Assembly: GCA_900095095.1 (NCBI GenBank)
Contig: FMBT01000398.1
Location: forward strand, 1-64,000
Reading direction: 5' to 3'
DNA: 64,000 bases
From: Fragilariopsis cylindrus CCMP1102
Lineage: Eukaryota; Bacillariophyta; Bacillariophyceae; Bacillariales; Bacillariaceae
Shown here: in pieces, positions 62,867-64,000 of the stretch
How positions within the stretch are numbered: position 1 is the stretch's first letter
Layout: each line of letters begins with the position of its first letter
Notes under the pieces: generated by a model
The model's input: the letters and a program-made list of their open reading frames with translations, nothing else
Database searches by the model: none
What the model was told of the DNA's origin: nothing
Position numbers and translations under genes: made by a program

Positions 62867-64000
62867 GAATCTTGAGAGTGTATGTATTAATTTGAATCCC
62901 CTCTTTGACGAAGTTGCCGACGAATCCGACGAATGAAATCTACTCAAGATTTTCAACCTCGAAAACGTTTTATAATACGGGATTTGAATCGTTGAAGATT
63001 GACGACGACGAAGATGAATGATGAAATACATATCAGAACAACGGAAAGGAATGTGGGAACGAACGGATCCGATCTATATTATTTACGGGTAGAAATGGGT
63101 GAACAGTACATACAATATCAATTCATTACCTATAAACACACAGAGTAGTACTTATTAATATATTAATAAAACATATATGATTATCTATAAACGCACATAG
63201 TAGTACTTATATCACGTATACGTGATACAAATTCTACCCATTTTACATTACAGCATCCTAGAGTAGCATCGGTCCCACCAGGACAATAAGTACCGCATCT
63301 CCATTCCGCCGGGTGTACTGTCTTCTGTCGTGGTTTCCCATCACATTATGTTGATTCCATTGAATTATTTCGATTCTAAGGATGGACCAATCGATTGATC
63401 GGTTGTTGCAAATGGAATGGATGCTATCTTTTTTTTTGTGAATTTTCATTCGATGTTACTTTTCGTCCAATCGTGATAACTAAAGTACTTAATACATCAA
63501 AACATCAGCAAAGATTCTCACAATCACATAGCTTCAGAGCACCTTCAAAGTGCACTCTCAACTCCATCGTCCATTCGATACGAACCAACGGGTGCACTCG
63601 TTCCTAAAAGAGATGAATGAATCAACAGGCATTTTCGATAAGAAAAGAAGAACATGACTTTTGAGCGCGTGTTTGCTGCAGATCGCGAAGCCAGAAAAGG
63701 ACTGCTAATTAAACATCTTAAGAAAGAGAAACGAAACGAAGTACTGGCATCCTCTCCATCTACACCTCACGTAATCTTTCCGTCCAGATAAACAACGACC
63801 ATTAAACAAAACTGCAATTAAATTCGACTACTCACCATTTCATTTCGATTTTTTGTCCCCTTCTTTCTTCTTCTTCTTCTTCTTCTACCTTCTCATCGGA
63901 AAAAAACTCGATTTTCCACGATGGCGACGAAACACACTTACAACATACACAAACAAATTCACGTGACTTGTTGATAATGATAACAATGATGATGACAAGA
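62867..64000. other. terminal intergenic region
   Basis: Contains two copies of a CTATAAAC.CACA..GTAGTACTTAT block at about 63130 and 63186, and the palindrome TATCACGTATACGTGATA at 63210. A small ORF lies at 63654-63791, and a (CTT)n tract near 63866. No larger gene is recognised before the window ends. Confidence 0.5.
63654..63791 (+). CDS. candidate 45-residue basic micro-ORF
   Basis: ATG 63654 to TAA 63791 encodes a Lys/Arg-rich amphipathic stretch (ADREARKGLLIKHLKKEK) followed by a Ser/Pro tail. Composition is more gene-like than the flanks. It may be a micro-protein, an upstream ORF or a first exon; no homology is recognised. Confidence 0.25.
   Translation: MTFERVFAADREARKGLLIKHLKKEKRNEVLASSPSTPHVIFPSR

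Noticed and set aside
1-64000. tRNA, rRNA or spliceosomal RNA genes
   Set aside because: No convincing T-loop, acceptor stem or rRNA core sequence was noticed on either strand; a covariance-model scan would be decisive.

Overview
The window looks like nuclear DNA of a diatom, probably a pennate form related to Fragilariopsis or Pseudo-nitzschia. This is inferred from content, not from a database match. The evidence is AT-rich intergenic DNA, short GT-AG introns, Pro-Ser-Gly repeat proteins, Lys/Ser-rich silaffin-like tails, a plastid presequence with a Phe just after the predicted signal-peptide cleavage site, LRR-MYND and helicase-associated-domain proteins of types I associate with diatoms, and a reduced ABCG-like transporter. 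No tRNA, rRNA, CRISPR array or operon was recognised.

Layout. 0.2-14.4 kb: a plastid cold-shock-domain protein, a mitochondrial-type RRM protein with a decayed copy of its own 3' end about 2 kb downstream, a large membrane-anchored Lys-rich/Pro-Ser repeat protein with three cysteine modules, and a TspO-like membrane protein. 14.6-21.8 kb: a diatom-type ankyrin-like protein, a membrane RING-H2 ligase and a Rab11-type GTPase. 22.2-26.8 kb: gene-free tandem repeats and one copy of a repetitive element. 27.7-34.4 kb: an ABCG-like transporter with a four-unit Lys/Ser tail, a CRAL-TRIO lipid-binding protein and a GMC oxidoreductase. 34.4-43.7 kb: an orphan protein bracketed by direct repeats, a low-complexity LRR protein, and a decayed Pro-Ser repeat gene that has become a satellite-like array. 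44.6-48.1 kb: a five-exon secreted catalase-like protein. 48.8-58.0 kb: a truncated LRR-family relic, an LRR-MYND protein, a four-exon PHD/ePHD/Tudor-like chromatin reader and a helicase-associated-domain gene. 58.4-60.6 kb: a second, complete copy of the repetitive element, with 237-bp terminal inverted repeats. 60.8-64 kb: two coiled-coil genes.

Three themes stand out. (1) A previously unnamed foldback element with ~190-bp internal repeats is present as a complete and a one-sided copy. (2) Lys/Ser/Thr/Pro low-complexity tails recur on three secretory or membrane proteins: the repeat protein, the ABC transporter and the catalase-like protein. In a diatom this suggests silica or cell-wall association. 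(3) About fifteen single-base frameshifts break six otherwise coherent genes, mostly losses of one base and often in homopolymers. Residual sequencing error or allelic decay should be separated before any of these genes is called a pseudogene. Genes are mostly independent transcription units; no pathway clearly links the neighbours.
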